Below, in pieces: positions 33,835 through 45,731 of a stretch of 64,000 bases of DNA. Source of the stretch: Neopestalotiopsis rosae (Eukaryota; Ascomycota; Sordariomycetes; Amphisphaeriales; Sporocadaceae); assembly GCA_023078685.1 (NCBI GenBank), contig JALGAS010000002.1, forward strand, positions 7,378,001 to 7,442,000, written 5' to 3'. Position 1 is the stretch's first letter; the number at the start of each line of letters is the position of its first letter. Made by a program: the position numbers and the translations under genes. Under the pieces are notes generated by a model, which was given only the letters and a program-made list of their open reading frames with translations, was not told the origin of the DNA and made no database searches.

Positions 33835-35761
33835 ATGAGTATTATACTACTGCAGTGTCTCGCATTTGGCGGGATCATTGTCTATGCGGTCCTAACCCTT
33901 GTCCGACAACTTGTATCACCGCTCCGCTCCATCCCAGGGCCACTCCTGGCCCGCTTCACAGATCTGTGGTATCTGGCAAAGATACGCCGTGGTGATTTTG
34001 AGTTAACTAATAAGAGACTACATGAACAATATGGTACGTGGAAAATGAGTACTTGGATGACCCAGTGACTGTCTGCTGTCACGAGGCCTATTTATTAACA
34101 TGTTGAATACCATATTCAGGTCCCATCGTACGCTACGGTCCCAATAGATTTAGCTTTGCATCCATTGATGCTGGGAAAATCATGTCAGTAAATACTGATG
34201 AATCTTTGGCGTTCTTGTGGAGGCTTATGACGTACCATGAGCTGGATATAATCGAGTTACAGAGCTAACAGACTCGTCTTGAAAGCTATGGGCATGGGGC
34301 CCCCTTTACCAAGTCCTCATGGTATAGTGCTTGGAAGTCTCCAGGAGCATGGACCTTGTTCTCCGACGAAAATGAAAAGAGACACGCAGCAAATCGAAGG
34401 CTACTCCAGCATACATACAGCATGTCCTCCCTCGTCACATATGAACCATACGTGGATGAGTGTGCAGATCTCATCAGTCAAAGACTTGTCGAATTGTCTC
34501 ATGGCGGTCTACATTTTGATCTGCGCCATTGGTTGCAGTGCTACGCTTTCGACGTTATTGGATCAATCACCTACTCCAAGCGTCTTGGCTTCCTTGATAG
34601 AGGCGTGGATGTTGAAGGTGTAATGAAAGCTATCGGTGACATGATGGTGTATGCCTCTATAGCAGGCGTTTACGCCTTTGTACACCCATATATCTTTCCC
34701 CTCAAGAACTTTCTAGCTGGGTCCAAAGGGATGGGTAGAACATACGTCCAGAGCTTTACTAAAGACTGTGTAGAGGAGCACCAGAGCAGTCCGAAAGTCT
34801 TTGACTTGGATGCGGCCGATGATGGCAAAGCGACTGACTTTCTCACCAAATTCTACGCCCAGCACACGCGTAGCCCGGACAGCTTTACAACGACACACAT
34901 CTTGGTTGCTTGCGTTCAGAACATGGTATGTAGAATCCGGCAACTCCAGTCTTTTGATCTCTCTGATCCAACGAGCTATCCGGCGAGTTACACAACCACT
35001 GATCACCGCGCAGGCTGCTGGTTCAGATACAGTTGGGAATTCCCTCTCTGCGATCATCTACTACTTGCTCAAAACCCCTTCATGTTTGCAACGACTTCGA
35101 GAGGAGATCGATCGACTCCAGGCTCCGGGCAAATTTCCCGAGACGAACGTAACATTTAAGAGCACCCAGGACATGCCCTATCTCCAAGCCGTCATCAAAG
35201 AAGCACTGCGCCTGCATCCGGCGGCAGCTTTGCCCCTAGAGAGAGTCGTCCCAGAAGGTGGCGCAACGATTACTGGGAGTTTCTTCCCAGAAGGTGTAAG
35301 TCGCACTGTCAAAAATTGTGTTACTAGGAGCTGACAATTTGCAATGAAGACGATTGTTGCAATTAACCCATGGGTTGAGCATCGCAATCCCGCGGTTTTT
35401 GGCAATGACGCCGACGAGTTCCGCCCTGAGAGGTGGCTTACTGAAGACGCCGATAAACTGGCCATCATGAACAGACATTGGATGCCTGTGAGTAGTTCAA
35501 TTGACATGGCTCTACCTGGATACGAGAGCCAAGCACTGAAAATAAACCCTTTTTCTTTAGTTCGGACTGGGTACGCGGACCTGTATTGGACGACACATCG
35601 CGATGCTGGAGATATCTAAGTTGGTTCCGCGACTGATGCGCGATTTTGACTTCGAGCTTGTTGGTAAACTCGCACAGCCTCAGTCGTCTTGGGTGACGAC
35701 CAATCACCTCTTACTCAAACCGAAAGACTTCTTGGTCAATGTGAAGCTGAGGCACACATAA
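33835..35761 (+). CDS. Cytochrome P450 monooxygenase, six exons, intact
   Basis: Exons 33835-34033, 34120-34187, 34272-34925, 35014-35295, 35350-35487 and 35561-35761 give 513 residues, the normal length for a microsomal P450. An N-terminal anchor (about residues 3-25) is followed by the proline hinge S-I-P-G-P-L. The I-helix oxygen motif is A-G-S-D-T (309-313). The K-helix E-x-x-R is Glu370-Arg373, and F-R-P-E-R-W follows. The haem loop is F-G-L-G-T-R-T-C-I-G with the iron ligand Cys455. All five junctions keep frame, and each key motif appears only after splicing, so the split open frames do not indicate a pseudogene. Overall style resembles the pisatin demethylase / benzoate-4-hydroxylase type of fungal P450s; substrate unknown. 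Confidence 0.9.
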
Positions 35762-36677
35762 CTTGGATCATGACACAATGGATATCAAATCTATGGAATC
35801 AAGTGAAAGAAGATGGTCTGGAGGAGGGCCAGCGAACACAGGCCACGAACCGGTTTGGTGCTAATTGATCTCTGCAATTATCTAGGAGACGGCTGGATGC
35901 GAAAGGTCGGGGGCAGTCTACCAGTCAACTATGCGACACGATTCTATTGGAAACGGTTCACTGATCATACATATGCGGCGCTCGGGACGGCCATTAGCAG
36001 CAGTGCATCTTTTTTCTTCTTCTTCACTTTTCTTTGTTCGCCGCAATGTTGATATTCCAAGATTGTTTGAATCCAAATCGTTGAAGCACATGCGTGATAG
36101 TTTTGTGATACGTTTTGCAAACAGTGTGCCCTCATTCTGGGAGACAGAAAAGCTTAGGGGGATATGGATGCTTCGTGAGTCGAGCAACCAGTTGCGATCT
36201 TGTATTTTCCGCTTGCGCACGAAACATACAATACAGCAAACAACGAAGCAAAATTAACCGACAGACAAGCGGCCAGCCACATTCGACGTGGCAGCGATGG
36301 TCGTGCATACGTTGCATGTCGCGCGCAATCATCTTCCTCGTACAACCTGTGCTCCCGGACCGAGTGTCTGTGTTTACAACGATTCGGCCTTAACCGTTCG
36401 GAATTTTCTGAATGGCGTCGGACAGGAACGAACTCTGAAAACAATCAATACTTTCGTCCATCGTTCATGGTGTAGCCGTACGCAAATTGTGAGGGAACCA
36501 GTGGTAGTTAATGATAGACGAGGTGCGAATACGGGGTTGAGGCACTGCTTAAGAGACAAAGTTGTACAACTTTACAACCCCACTGGGTTTAAAATGAGCC
36601 ATTCCCTCGGATCATCAAGCAAGGATGATGACAACCCCATAGACTTACCTCAACTCTCACACCCTATTGAGTAAGTC
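35762..36677. other. Intergenic, possible alternative first exon of the next gene
   Basis: Most of this stretch shows no supported gene. Bases 36594-36670 encode an ATG-initiated frame that can splice into the membrane-protein gene downstream (see that entry). Confidence 0.4.
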
Positions 36678-37508
36678 ATGTCTGATATTCGCCCAACCAG
36701 CCCGTCGGATAACCATTCGTTGCCATTGAGCCAAGTCCCAACCGGCCATCATGCTGATGATGCGCCCACACCACAAAGGCTTCCAGGTAAACTCCAGAGA
36801 ATCAGACTCAGCAGGCAGAGCAGGCTTCGCCGGTTCTGGTCGAAGCAGTGGCTGCACCAACAGAGAAAAGCCTACATTCACACATTTGTCGATGCTACCA
36901 TCTCCTGGTCCATGGTAGCAACAATCATATACATAAATTGTGCGGCCGTGTTGGTGCATCGCATTGACTCGGTCCATGATTCTGAAGAATTCCTCAAAAT
37001 TCATTCATACGTAAGACAAACTCAGCCGATCTACGAAGCTTGTCAACGCGGACTGGATCCCACTGACATACATATCCAGTTTCAACCTGTGATCGCGGCA
37101 TTCGTCGGTTTCGCGTTTGGATCTGTCTTCAAAACTGTCGGGGCTTGGAAAGGCAAGCAAATAAGCAATGGCGCGGCACAAGCCAAGAAATGCATTGTCA
37201 TAGGACAGACACGACTTCCCCTCTGGCTTTACCTTTGTCTTACATTTCTAGCAACATTTTCTCTATCGTTCGTGGCCAGCGGCGGCATGAAATATTTATT
37301 CAATCAGGGGCCGTCTCAGGATAAGTTGCAAGTGGATCAAATATGGCGTGGTGTCGTGACAGCATTGTGCGCTGCTAGTATACTGGCAGTCGCAGCAGAT
37401 GCCGTCATCCGCCACAAGATTTTCGTAAGCCGAGCTCGACCAGTTGCGGACAGCGCTGGCGGCGAGCTCCCAAGGACAGCAAAGATTGAGTTGAATATGA
37501 TCGCATGA
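36678..37508 (+). CDS. Four-helix membrane protein of unknown function
   Basis: The 276-residue unspliced model has a hydrophilic, basic N-terminus. Four likely membrane helices follow, at about residues 71-93, 138-155, 180-200 and 223-244, and the tail is short. I do not recognise the family. An alternative gene start is plausible: an ATG at 36594, a donor GTAAGT after 36670 and an acceptor CAG just before the codons for Q-S-R-L-R-R join in frame (GA plus G-CAG) and replace the first 46 residues. Both models keep all helices. No catalytic or transport motif was seen. It lies between the P450 and cyclin H genes without evident linkage to either. Confidence 0.65.
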   Translation: MSDIRPTSPSDNHSLPLSQVPTGHHADDAPTPQRLPGKLQRIRLSRQSRLRRFWSKQWLHQQRKAYIHTFVDATISWSMVATIIYINCAAVLVHRIDSVHDSEEFLKIHSYVRQTQPIYEACQRGLDPTDIHIQFQPVIAAFVGFAFGSVFKTVGAWKGKQISNGAAQAKKCIVIGQTRLPLWLYLCLTFLATFSLSFVASGGMKYLFNQGPSQDKLQVDQIWRGVVTALCAASILAVAADAVIRHKIFVSRARPVADSAGGELPRTAKIELNMIA

Positions 37509-37995
37509 AGACGGACACAGATGGCTAGGGGATGAAGGTTACCAAGACTGACCTTTCAGGCAAGAGCCCCAAAAGTTCATATTGGGTAACAGTCGGTGTC
37601 ATATTATGCAGAAATATTCAAGAGCTTGAAGTAGTCATATAACATGGAAGGAAGTGAAGCCAGCTAGAAGCAGAACATAATGACAGGAAGTTGCTATACA
37701 GTGCAGATGCTCGAAAGCGATTACTGTGTCTTATCGGAGCTAGGCCATAGCTCGAACTACTGCTCAGCGCGGGCGCCATAGTAGGCCGCGACATTCCTCC
37801 TTTGCACCATCAAACACAGCACTGCATTCCTTTTTGCGCAACACCAGCGCATCGCCTTCAGAAGGCAGGTGTCAATTCCGCTGGAGGTGCCTGCTGATCT
37901 CGAGAAGACACTGCGAGGTGCACCTCAACCTAAACTCATTCCAACAAGAATTGCGACGCTTTTGAACGGCTACCCGCGCTGCGGCTTCATTCATC
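37509..37995. other. Intergenic upstream of cyclin H
   Basis: Promoter-length spacer. No gene or clear element was seen. Confidence 0.5.
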
Positions 37996-39108
37996 ATGGC
38001 CACTGAGGACGCACGCTACAGGGCGTCGAGCCAGTTTCGCCTCTGGTCTTTTACGCCTTCACAGCTGTCAACTCTTCGCACCGACAACAATAACCTTGCC
38101 AAGGCGGCCATATCTGCAAGGCTTCAGAGCTCCAACCCGCCAGTTGACCCGTTGCCCGAGTTTCTCAACCCAGCCGAGGAGCTATCGCTGCTCACATTCT
38201 ACACAGTCGAGCTCCTGCGAGCAGCCGCCTTTCTCGAACTTCCCACCGAAATCCGAGCGACGGCTGCCATCTTTCTGCGACGATTTTACGTTACGAACAG
38301 CATAATGACATATCCGCCTACCGAGCTTCTCAAAACGTGCCTCTTTTTTGGATGCAAAGCAGAGGGATACTACATGCGCCTATCCAAATTCGCGGACAAA
38401 TTCCCAAATACCAGCGCCGAAGTAGTACTCGCTGCCGAATACGTCTTGTGCCAGGGTATACGATTTGCATTCGATGTAAAACATCCCTTTCGGGCACTCG
38501 AAGGCACAATCATGGAGCTGCGGCGATTAGGGGATTTTGAGCAGTCAAGGATAGACCGCGGTCACGCTCGGGCCAGGGAGATTCTCAAGTTCAGCCCCAT
38601 TGTCACAGATGCTTATTTTCACTATACACCTAGCCAGATCATGCTTGCTGCACTGGCAATGGCCGATGAAGGATTGGCCCAACGACTGCTGAGAGACGCT
38701 TTCGCAGGGCAGGGCGAAGCTGCAAAAGATCAGATTTGGAGCGTCATTCAAACATGCCGCGGAATCCTCGAGAAGGAACCTCCAGAGAGAATGACTGAGC
38801 ACTGGGGCAGCGTAAGTATCGGGCATAATCATTTGTTCACTAGTAGTGCCAAAGCTAATAATTCGCAGCAAGAGACAAACAAGGCCATGAAGCCACTGGT
38901 CAAGAAACTCAAGAAGTGTCGGGACCCGGATAGAGTGGACCTTGTTGCACTGCAAAAAGCCCGGCGCGAGCAAGCTGAAAAGAAGAAGCCCAAACCCGGA
39001 TTGAAAGACGATGCCACGGTCTTTGGAGGGTCACTTGGTGAACCGGAGGCCAAGCGTCGAAAAACAATAAATGCGGACGATCCATTCGGGCCCCCAATTG
39101 CTTTATGA
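37996..39108 (+). CDS. Cyclin H (TFIIH kinase-module cyclin), probably two exons
   Basis: The protein is the regulatory partner of the CDK7-type kinase (yeast Kin28, fission yeast Mcs6) that phosphorylates RNA polymerase II and, in many species, activates CDKs. The N-terminus W-S-F-T-P-S-Q-L-x2-L-R is characteristic of cyclin H/Ccl1/Mcs2. Two cyclin folds span about residues 55-155 and 160-255, including the C-L-F-F-G-C-K-A-E helix. A 57-base GTAAGT...CAG segment at 38812-38868 with a GCTAAT-type branch site is most likely an intron. It is a multiple of three without a stop, so the unspliced frame (370 residues) also reads through; the spliced form has 351. The C-terminus is basic, nuclear-signal-like. 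Confidence 0.9.
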   Translation: MATEDARYRASSQFRLWSFTPSQLSTLRTDNNNLAKAAISARLQSSNPPVDPLPEFLNPAEELSLLTFYTVELLRAAAFLELPTEIRATAAIFLRRFYVTNSIMTYPPTELLKTCLFFGCKAEGYYMRLSKFADKFPNTSAEVVLAAEYVLCQGIRFAFDVKHPFRALEGTIMELRRLGDFEQSRIDRGHARAREILKFSPIVTDAYFHYTPSQIMLAALAMADEGLAQRLLRDAFAGQGEAAKDQIWSVIQTCRGILEKEPPERMTEHWGSVSIGHNHLFTSSAKANNSQQETNKAMKPLVKKLKKCRDPDRVDLVALQKARREQAEKKKPKPGLKDDATVFGGSLGEPEAKRRKTINADDPFGPPIAL

Positions 39109-39572
39109 AGACGGTCCAAGTGCTCCTACTACTCAGAATACAAAATGGACGACTTCGGCTTGACAGCGACTCCCACTTAGGAGACGGACTCAGGAAACGG
39201 CCGTCGTGTCATATCTAACGAGTTTTGTCGAAGCTGACGGAAAGAGACGGAGCATCGAGAGCATGGATGCACAGCAATGCAATTTTTAGAGCCAACGAAA
39301 GAATGGTTTACGTTACAGATAGCGATGCAGCATGTTCTTGTCAGTCCATCATAGATCATCTGTTGCCAAGAGCAATCAGAACCTTGCGCCCAAATTAGTA
39401 CGCACACATCTACCCAGGTAGATTAAATAGGTAGGTAGCGATTTAGAGGCTCAGTGAGATGATAGCCACACCAGTGTTTCTCAAGCACAAAAGTCAATAA
39501 TTAAGATTATTAAAGAGCAAATCGTGCATGCCACCCCTGCTCGCCATGCTCTGACTTCGTACACCATCTGAT
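39109..39572. other. Intergenic between convergent genes
   Basis: This contains a small inverted CTACC/GGTAG repeat and a tandem TAGG run near 39410-39437. No gene was seen. Confidence 0.5.
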
Positions 39573-40617
39573 CTATATGGGCAGTGTATCGTTGACGCTC
39601 AAACAGCCGCCTAGTTCTGGACTCTGGATGCGACTCGTCGCATTGACGACGTAATCTTGCAACGGACTCGTGCCGCATTTCAAGCCCAGCACGAATGCGC
39701 GCGCAAACACGTCCGCGAGATACGGACTAGTGTGTGTATTGTCCATTGGGAATCCAGCGTTGACAACATCAGCACCCAGCAGTTGGAGAGCTTGCGCGTT
39801 GTAGCTGCTGTGGTCCACGTAATATATCCCAGCTTCTGGGCCACCCAAAGATGACACAATATACCAAGAGTAGTAAGAGTATTTGGTTGGCGTCCATGCG
39901 AAGGTGCCGTCTGCGGTCAGGTAGGGGTTCGTTGGCGTTGGTGGTGAGATGACAACGCGGGCGCCCAGTGATAGAAAGATGGAAGAGGCATTCTGAAGAT
40001 AGGTCACATAGGTCTGTACAATCTCGGTTTGGTTGCTGTTTTTCACATTTAGTCGCAATACATGAAGACTAGCGTGCTTTTGTCAGGAGTTCTTACTTGT
40101 AATAGCCAATGCACGTTTCATTTCCCATTCCAGGACAATCAACACGGGACTTGGTGTCATTGGACGGTACTGTTCCTTTTCCATCGTCTGTGAAATGTCA
40201 GATATAGAGTTCATACTAATATTGAATCATGAGAAGATCATAGCGAGGAAAGAAATGGAAAGAGGAATGAAAAAAAAAAAAAATCAAAAAGAAAAACTGA
40301 CCATCATTATGCCCAAACTCAATGACCACCCAGTCTCCAGGGACGATCTTGTCCGCCACGGCTTGGAATCGACCCTCACGCGTAAATGTCCTGGCGCTTC
40401 TGCCGGCATAGGCGGAGTTATTGATTCGAACCAAGTTAGAGTCAAAAGAGTATTGCAGGTATTGTCCAAAGCCTTCTGTCCCATTATGTCCGCCTCCTGG
40501 TGCCATCGTGCTGTCACCACAAAGCCATACAGTGTGATTTAGCTGAGGCTCCACATGATGGGCCGAGCCTCTCGCCCAAGCAAGCGACAAGATGGGTAGT
40601 ATAGACTGCAGCTTCAT
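39573..40617 (-). CDS. Secreted rhamnogalacturonan acetylesterase (CE12, SGNH hydrolase), three exons
   Basis: Exons 40617-40302, 40187-40097 and 40035-39573 give 289 residues. The enzyme would remove acetyl groups from the rhamnogalacturonan I backbone of pectin outside the cell. A signal peptide covers about residues 1-19. The SGNH blocks are present in order: Ser36 in G-D-S-T-M-A, Gly in A-G-R-S-A-R-T-F, Asn104 in E-F-G-H-N-D, and the Asp234/His237 pair in D-N-T-H-T-S-P. Several N-x-S/T sites fit a secreted glycoprotein. Intron 1 contains a run of 14 or so A bases, on which automated gene callers may stumble. CE12 also includes related acetylxylan esterases, so the polysaccharide substrate is inferred from family. 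Confidence 0.9.
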
Positions 40618-41534
40618 GATTGATCAGATACCTATACAATGATGCAGGACCTCAACCATTACTGAATTTCGGAACAGAAAAGTAAGACATAGAGTCACTT
40701 AATACGCTGATATAATCTTGGCAGCATACTATACCCACAATCTTTCCGCCCAACCGGGACTCAGGCCAGTATGCAAAAGCCCCACTCCGCGATGGTCATG
40801 AGCCGCGGGATTGTAAAAGCCACCATTCACGATATGGAGACTAAACGAGCTCTCCAATGCGCTAATTCGGCGCTCGGTGCAGTTGCGAGCGAAAGACGAA
40901 GTAGTTAGACTGATCAATCATGGAAAAGGCCAAGGTAAACGAGTCAGAGAATAAGGGAAATCGAGGTCAAGTCAAACTCCTGAGGGCAAATCTATTGTAT
41001 ACAAACTGAGACTCAACCCATTTCTTGGCAGGGAAAACGAAGAGGTCATTGGTCCAGCATCCCGCAATGCATACTACCATGGAAGACATCTCCCTTTTCT
41101 TGCCACTTGGAAGGTGTAATCGAGAGATCATCTTGACTACTTCCAATAGTGAATCATAGACTGCATTTCCTTCCAATATTACAGCTACCTGTGAATACAT
41201 CGCACACAAACTCTGTCGTCAGTAGTTACAGCTTTGTATTATTGCACATCCAGGCCAGTGACGTAGGTGCACCCACATGCAGGAGTCGTTCTCATGACCA
41301 AAGGCAATGCAAGCACACGCGATGTACATATACAGAAATCGACAGCCATGGAAATCGACATGAGCAGTGGTATTATACCCACGTTTCAAGTATATTTTCT
41401 CGCAGCAAGAGCTCAAAGAAATCATCATTAAGATAGCGCCCAAGAACCGTGCATTCGAGTTTGTGAAAGAGAATTGACATCGGTCGAGAGTACACCCTAC
41501 ATCCGGAAGTAAATGATCATAGATATAAGCTGTC
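40618..41534. other. Intergenic between acetylesterase and amine oxidase genes
   Basis: About 0.9 kb with short frames only. No recognised element. Confidence 0.5.
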
Positions 41535-44127
41535 TCATGCGTTTTGCTCCATGGTCGGCACCACGAGCTCAAAGAAACTCTCCACTAGACTCAGAGCAGC
41601 GACAGCAGCGGCGAACGTCAAAGGCTTATTGGCGCCAGCTTCTTCTGGCAGATCAGTCAGATCGGAATTTGGCTCGGTTCCCTCTTGACGACGAGGCATC
41701 TCTGCTGGCAGGGGGAAGAATGGCAAATCCTTCTCTATTTTCTCTTGCTCCTGGCCTTCGTATTGGCCAAACTGCAACAGTTCCATGGCCTGCTTATACG
41801 CATCGCATTCCTTGTTGCCCGACTGCAGGCCCTCGAAAAGGAAATAGGTTGCCCTAACCACGGATTCCAGGGCGCCAACGATCCAGGCATGGTGAGCAGA
41901 CGAGGCTTCGCCTACGAGATAGAGCTGACCAAACGCATTGGGCTTGATGATTTCCTGCCACATGTTGGAGTACTGGCTTGGTCCAAAATATGCAAAGGCG
42001 CCTGACATGTTCTCGTCTCTGTACCAGTCCCACGCGTGATGGTCGACATACTCGTGTTCCAGACGAGCCAGAAGATTCTCATAAGTCGAGTCGCCCTCCC
42101 CTGTGGCATGGAGCAGGGCGAGGTTACGAAGAAGAAGAGACTTGAGTTGCTTGTCCTTCTCTGATCCTTGTCCATCTTCGGGGTGATCTCGAGAAATCAA
42201 AGACCCAATGCGCTGGGCGTCTTGACCCCATGTATAGGAGCATAGAAGTACTGACGGTTGGTGCTTGCTATGTTCCCAACGTTCAGGGCCTTCAAGTGCC
42301 TCAATGTTGTAGGATGGATAGACACAGACCCTGAGAGGAAGGTCTGTCCGCGAGAGACTTCCCTTATTGATAGTGTATGGCTCCAGTTGCCACCAGGGTG
42401 TCTTGAACTTGATTGCCACCTTGCAAGAAGCTCCGTAGCCGAGAGAACGGATCGCCTGTTTGGTTCCCCACAGCAAGCCAGCATTTTGAAGGTCCATACG
42501 CTGCATCGCGGCGAGCGTCGTCGAATTGAAGACTGCAAGATAGTCCTCCTTTCGTCTTTGTTGGTCAGCTTTAGGGTCATTGGGGTTGCTCTTGTCGATG
42601 GTCAGAGTCAAAGGAACATATTTCTCTGGTGTCTTTATATGATCCTGAACATTAGCATTGATGGCGACGACCTGACTGTTGAACTGGACCTTTTCGCTAA
42701 TCTTGCTTGCCATGGTCCTGGGGACAGTCTGGGTTCCACCGCTGATACACCACCACTTCTCCTCTTCATTCGTGTGGAAATCAAGCTCTTCTAGCACAGT
42801 TTCGCTGAGTGCTTGATCGTACCAGCCAGTGCCACTATCTGAATCAGCAACGTGGATGCCGAGGTAGGTACAATATAACTTACTATGTGGCGGTCTCCAA
42901 CCACTCAATAGTGTTGTAGTTATATGATGGCGGTTCCCATTTGACATAGTCTTTATCATGCTGATGTTTCTCGTGATATTTTCGGAGAAACCCCTCCCAT
43001 TTGTTTGGTACATAATTTCTTGAAAATCACATCAGCTGGAATATTCCTTTCTGAGGAAAGATGGTACTCACAATGCCAAGTATTGGCGAGTGCTCATGTG
43101 GTCTGCTAGGTCCATGAATTCCCAGAACCCGGCGTCCTTGACTTCTCGATTCTTTTGCTTTTCCTGACGCCTTTCATCTAGAGCCCCTTGAATGAGATCC
43201 ATCAACGGCTTCAAGGCGTTTCCAACAAGAGTACCAGGGTCTTGAGAAAGAAGCCTGGTCAAATATCAGGTCAGTCGCGAAAGAAGGTTATTATCAGTAA
43301 GGGCCTTACGTTTCAGGGATCTTGGATCCTTCCGACAAACCGCTGTTGAGATTGTATGGGTCGACCGGTGGGTTCTTGGGATCAAAGATCTTTCCCACCT
43401 GGCGAATGTTATTGAAATAGGATGGGCAGACGCCATGATCACCATCCTTCTCACCATCCTCCATGTAGTAAGGAATCAGGTCGCCAACCTTCTCCTTATC
43501 TCCAGCTTTCTGCCTCTGTTCGTCAAATTTCTGCATGCCTAGCATTTCGAACAGCTGAAAGGTTCTGTGAGTCGTTAGCTATTTTCTGAGGACTTTGAAA
43601 TGCCGTGATCACCTTTTCATAATATCATTTTCAGGATAGCGCATGGCGCCGACATCATAGTAATCATGGTTGACCCAGCCCTTCTTCTTATCCTCGTCTG
43701 ACAATTCGGAGAAATAGTGAGTGTAGAGTCTTCCACCAAGTCTTTCTTCACCAGCTGCTTCGATCAAATCGTATTTGATTTCAAGAGCAGGGATTTTCTT
43801 GTTCAGCCATTCAAACAACATTGCAGAGAAAAGGCCGGCAACACCAGCCCCCACAATGGCCACTTTGAACTTGCCAGGCTCTGGAGCCACCACTCCCGAA
43901 CCAGTCACATTTTGAGCCGCTTTGACAACGTCTCGGAGGGGTGTAGCCTCGTCGAATAGGAGCTGTGGAATGAGGGGATTGCCTTCCGCTGCGTTTGTGG
44001 CTGCATCGACCCTCGCCTTGAGCTGCGCGAGATCATTGTCCAACGTACGACGAGCCACATATCGCGCCCATGTGTACTTGTAACTGTTTTCACCGGATGG
44101 AGTGGGTTGGGGGATGACTTCTGCCAT
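41535..44127 (-). CDS. L-amino-acid-oxidase-like flavoprotein (amine oxidase family), five exons
   Basis: Exons 44127-43613, 43564-43310, 43254-43072, 43018-42884 and 42834-41535 give 795 residues. A Rossmann FAD motif V-A-I-V-G-A-G-V-A-G-L (about 89-99) is followed by D-L-I-E-A-A and the G-G-R-L motif, as in flavin amine oxidases. The C-terminal FAD site is G-Q-L-Y-L-V-G-E-A-S-S-A-H-H-A-W-I-V-G-A. Such enzymes deaminate L-amino acids or amines to the oxo acid, ammonia and hydrogen peroxide. There is no signal peptide. The last junction is ambiguous: the acceptor after GATAG restores frame (A-T-Y-G-T-G-W-Y-D-Q-A-L), whereas the nearer CAG does not. Length exceeds many family members because of a long N-terminal part and tail. 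Substrate unknown. Confidence 0.87.
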
Positions 44128-44220
44128 GATTGGTGCAATGTATGTGAAGTGAACGTCGTTGGATTATTGTGTAAGTAGTTAAGCGCAGAATGAGAGATGC
44201 TGCTTTGGGTGATTGCCAAT

Positions 44221-44229
44221 CTTATATAC
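44221..44229 (-). promoter_or_regulatory. TATA-like element of the amine oxidase gene
   Basis: On the minus strand this reads GTATATAAG, about 95 bases upstream of the ATG at 44127. A CCAAT pentamer lies next to it on the plus strand (44216-44220). Confidence 0.45.
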
Positions 44230-45731
44230 GCGACACAGCATGTAGGCTTGCTTGTGCTGGTATCTCAAGCTGCTCCACCATGATGCTAGAGAAGCAGTGT
44301 CTTTACAAAAGATCAGCTGGCCTTAGACAGGGAACTCAAAGTTATGGCTATGTAAACATTTTAGCTTTTTCGAGCATTGTATGATTGGTCTATGTCCGGA
44401 ATGAGGGTCTAGACTCCTGAAGATATCGCCTCTGGAAATGTCGCAAGGGGTTCAGCTGCCCTTAAACTCTAGACGTGCTTGCCAGATTTGGCGAAGGGAT
44501 ATCTCACCTGAGAGGTGATCATCAGCTGAAGAGAAACATTAATATGCAACGCTGCCATGACTCCCTGCGCCCTTTGAGGTCTCGATAGTCCCGGCTGAGC
44601 CCGCGCGGGGAGGCTTGAGCCGGCGCATGTTATGGGCAATGTTCTAACTTCCAACTAGTATAATACATGACCTCTGGTGTCAGCCCAGGTTACTTGGATG
44701 AGGAGTCTTTGTAAAGTGGCTGGCTGAGTGGGGAAAATACAAGCCATGGCCATGTTTAGCGGCAATGATCTACCTCGCTTTCAGCTCCCTTGGTGCGCTC
44801 AGGTCATGTCCACCTACCGAACGTCAGTAGGTGGTGGCTATACTCTAATTTCTTCGCAGTCAGCCGGCCATGTCTCGCAAATACTCTCAAAATGGTGCAA
44901 ATACTATGAATCTGTTTTGTTCTCTACATTGCCCTGGTTTGTAGAGTAGGGGCGGGCTGCTTGCAGCAAAATGACGGGCTTGTCTAATTCATATCAGTCC
45001 ACATGTCCGAGATGAACAGCGCCGCATCGTTTGGTTGAAACATGATTATAAGTAGCTGGAAATACATCTGCATCCTGCTGAATCCTCCAAGTCGTCTCAA
45101 TAGATTTCGTACTGAATATTGAACCAGCATACTCTATCTGACATGACCAAAGTGCATATGTACCAAGGTAAGTACGCATGCTAGTTGAACCTGGCGTTCA
45201 TAAGAGTCTTCCGGACGGACGCTATCTAGGACGCTAGTGACCGACCCGTCCCGCTGCAATGGGGCTCTTGGCAGTGCGATCTTAGTATGTCGTACCCACC
45301 TAAGGGAGGACCTTGGTTAGGCATATACCGATTATTCTAGGTTAGTTGATCATATTCAGCAGGGATTGAACGATTAGTAGCATGAAGCGTCACTTCTTGT
45401 TTTCTGAATGAGGCCTCCTTCAGTTCGACTACCAAAAATTTATTTCTCATCTGCTTGGTAATTTCAAGAATCAATGTTCCATGTTTCAGAAAACTTTTGC
45501 GTTCATCTCGAGATTCATTAGTGATTCTAGTGGTCTGACCCCCGTCGTAGCGCCTGCCTAAGACGCAACATCGGCATCCTAATTTCTGTTCTGGGTGAAA
45601 CAGCGTAGTAATTTCTTCGTACATAGGTAGGCGTAATTAGGCTTTCCTCAGATCGCCGTCTTTTTTTTTTTTTTTTCTATAACACAGGCCTGCAATAGTG
45701 ACAGTCAATCGCCGCTGTTTCTTTCGGCACC

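Noticed and set aside
33835..35761. P450 as a pseudogene split by frameshifts
   Set aside because: Every break coincides with consensus donor and acceptor sites that restore the frame.
42834..42884. Nearer CAG acceptor for the last intron of the amine oxidase gene
   Set aside because: It shifts phase and breaks the frame; the GATAG acceptor a few bases downstream restores a continuous protein.
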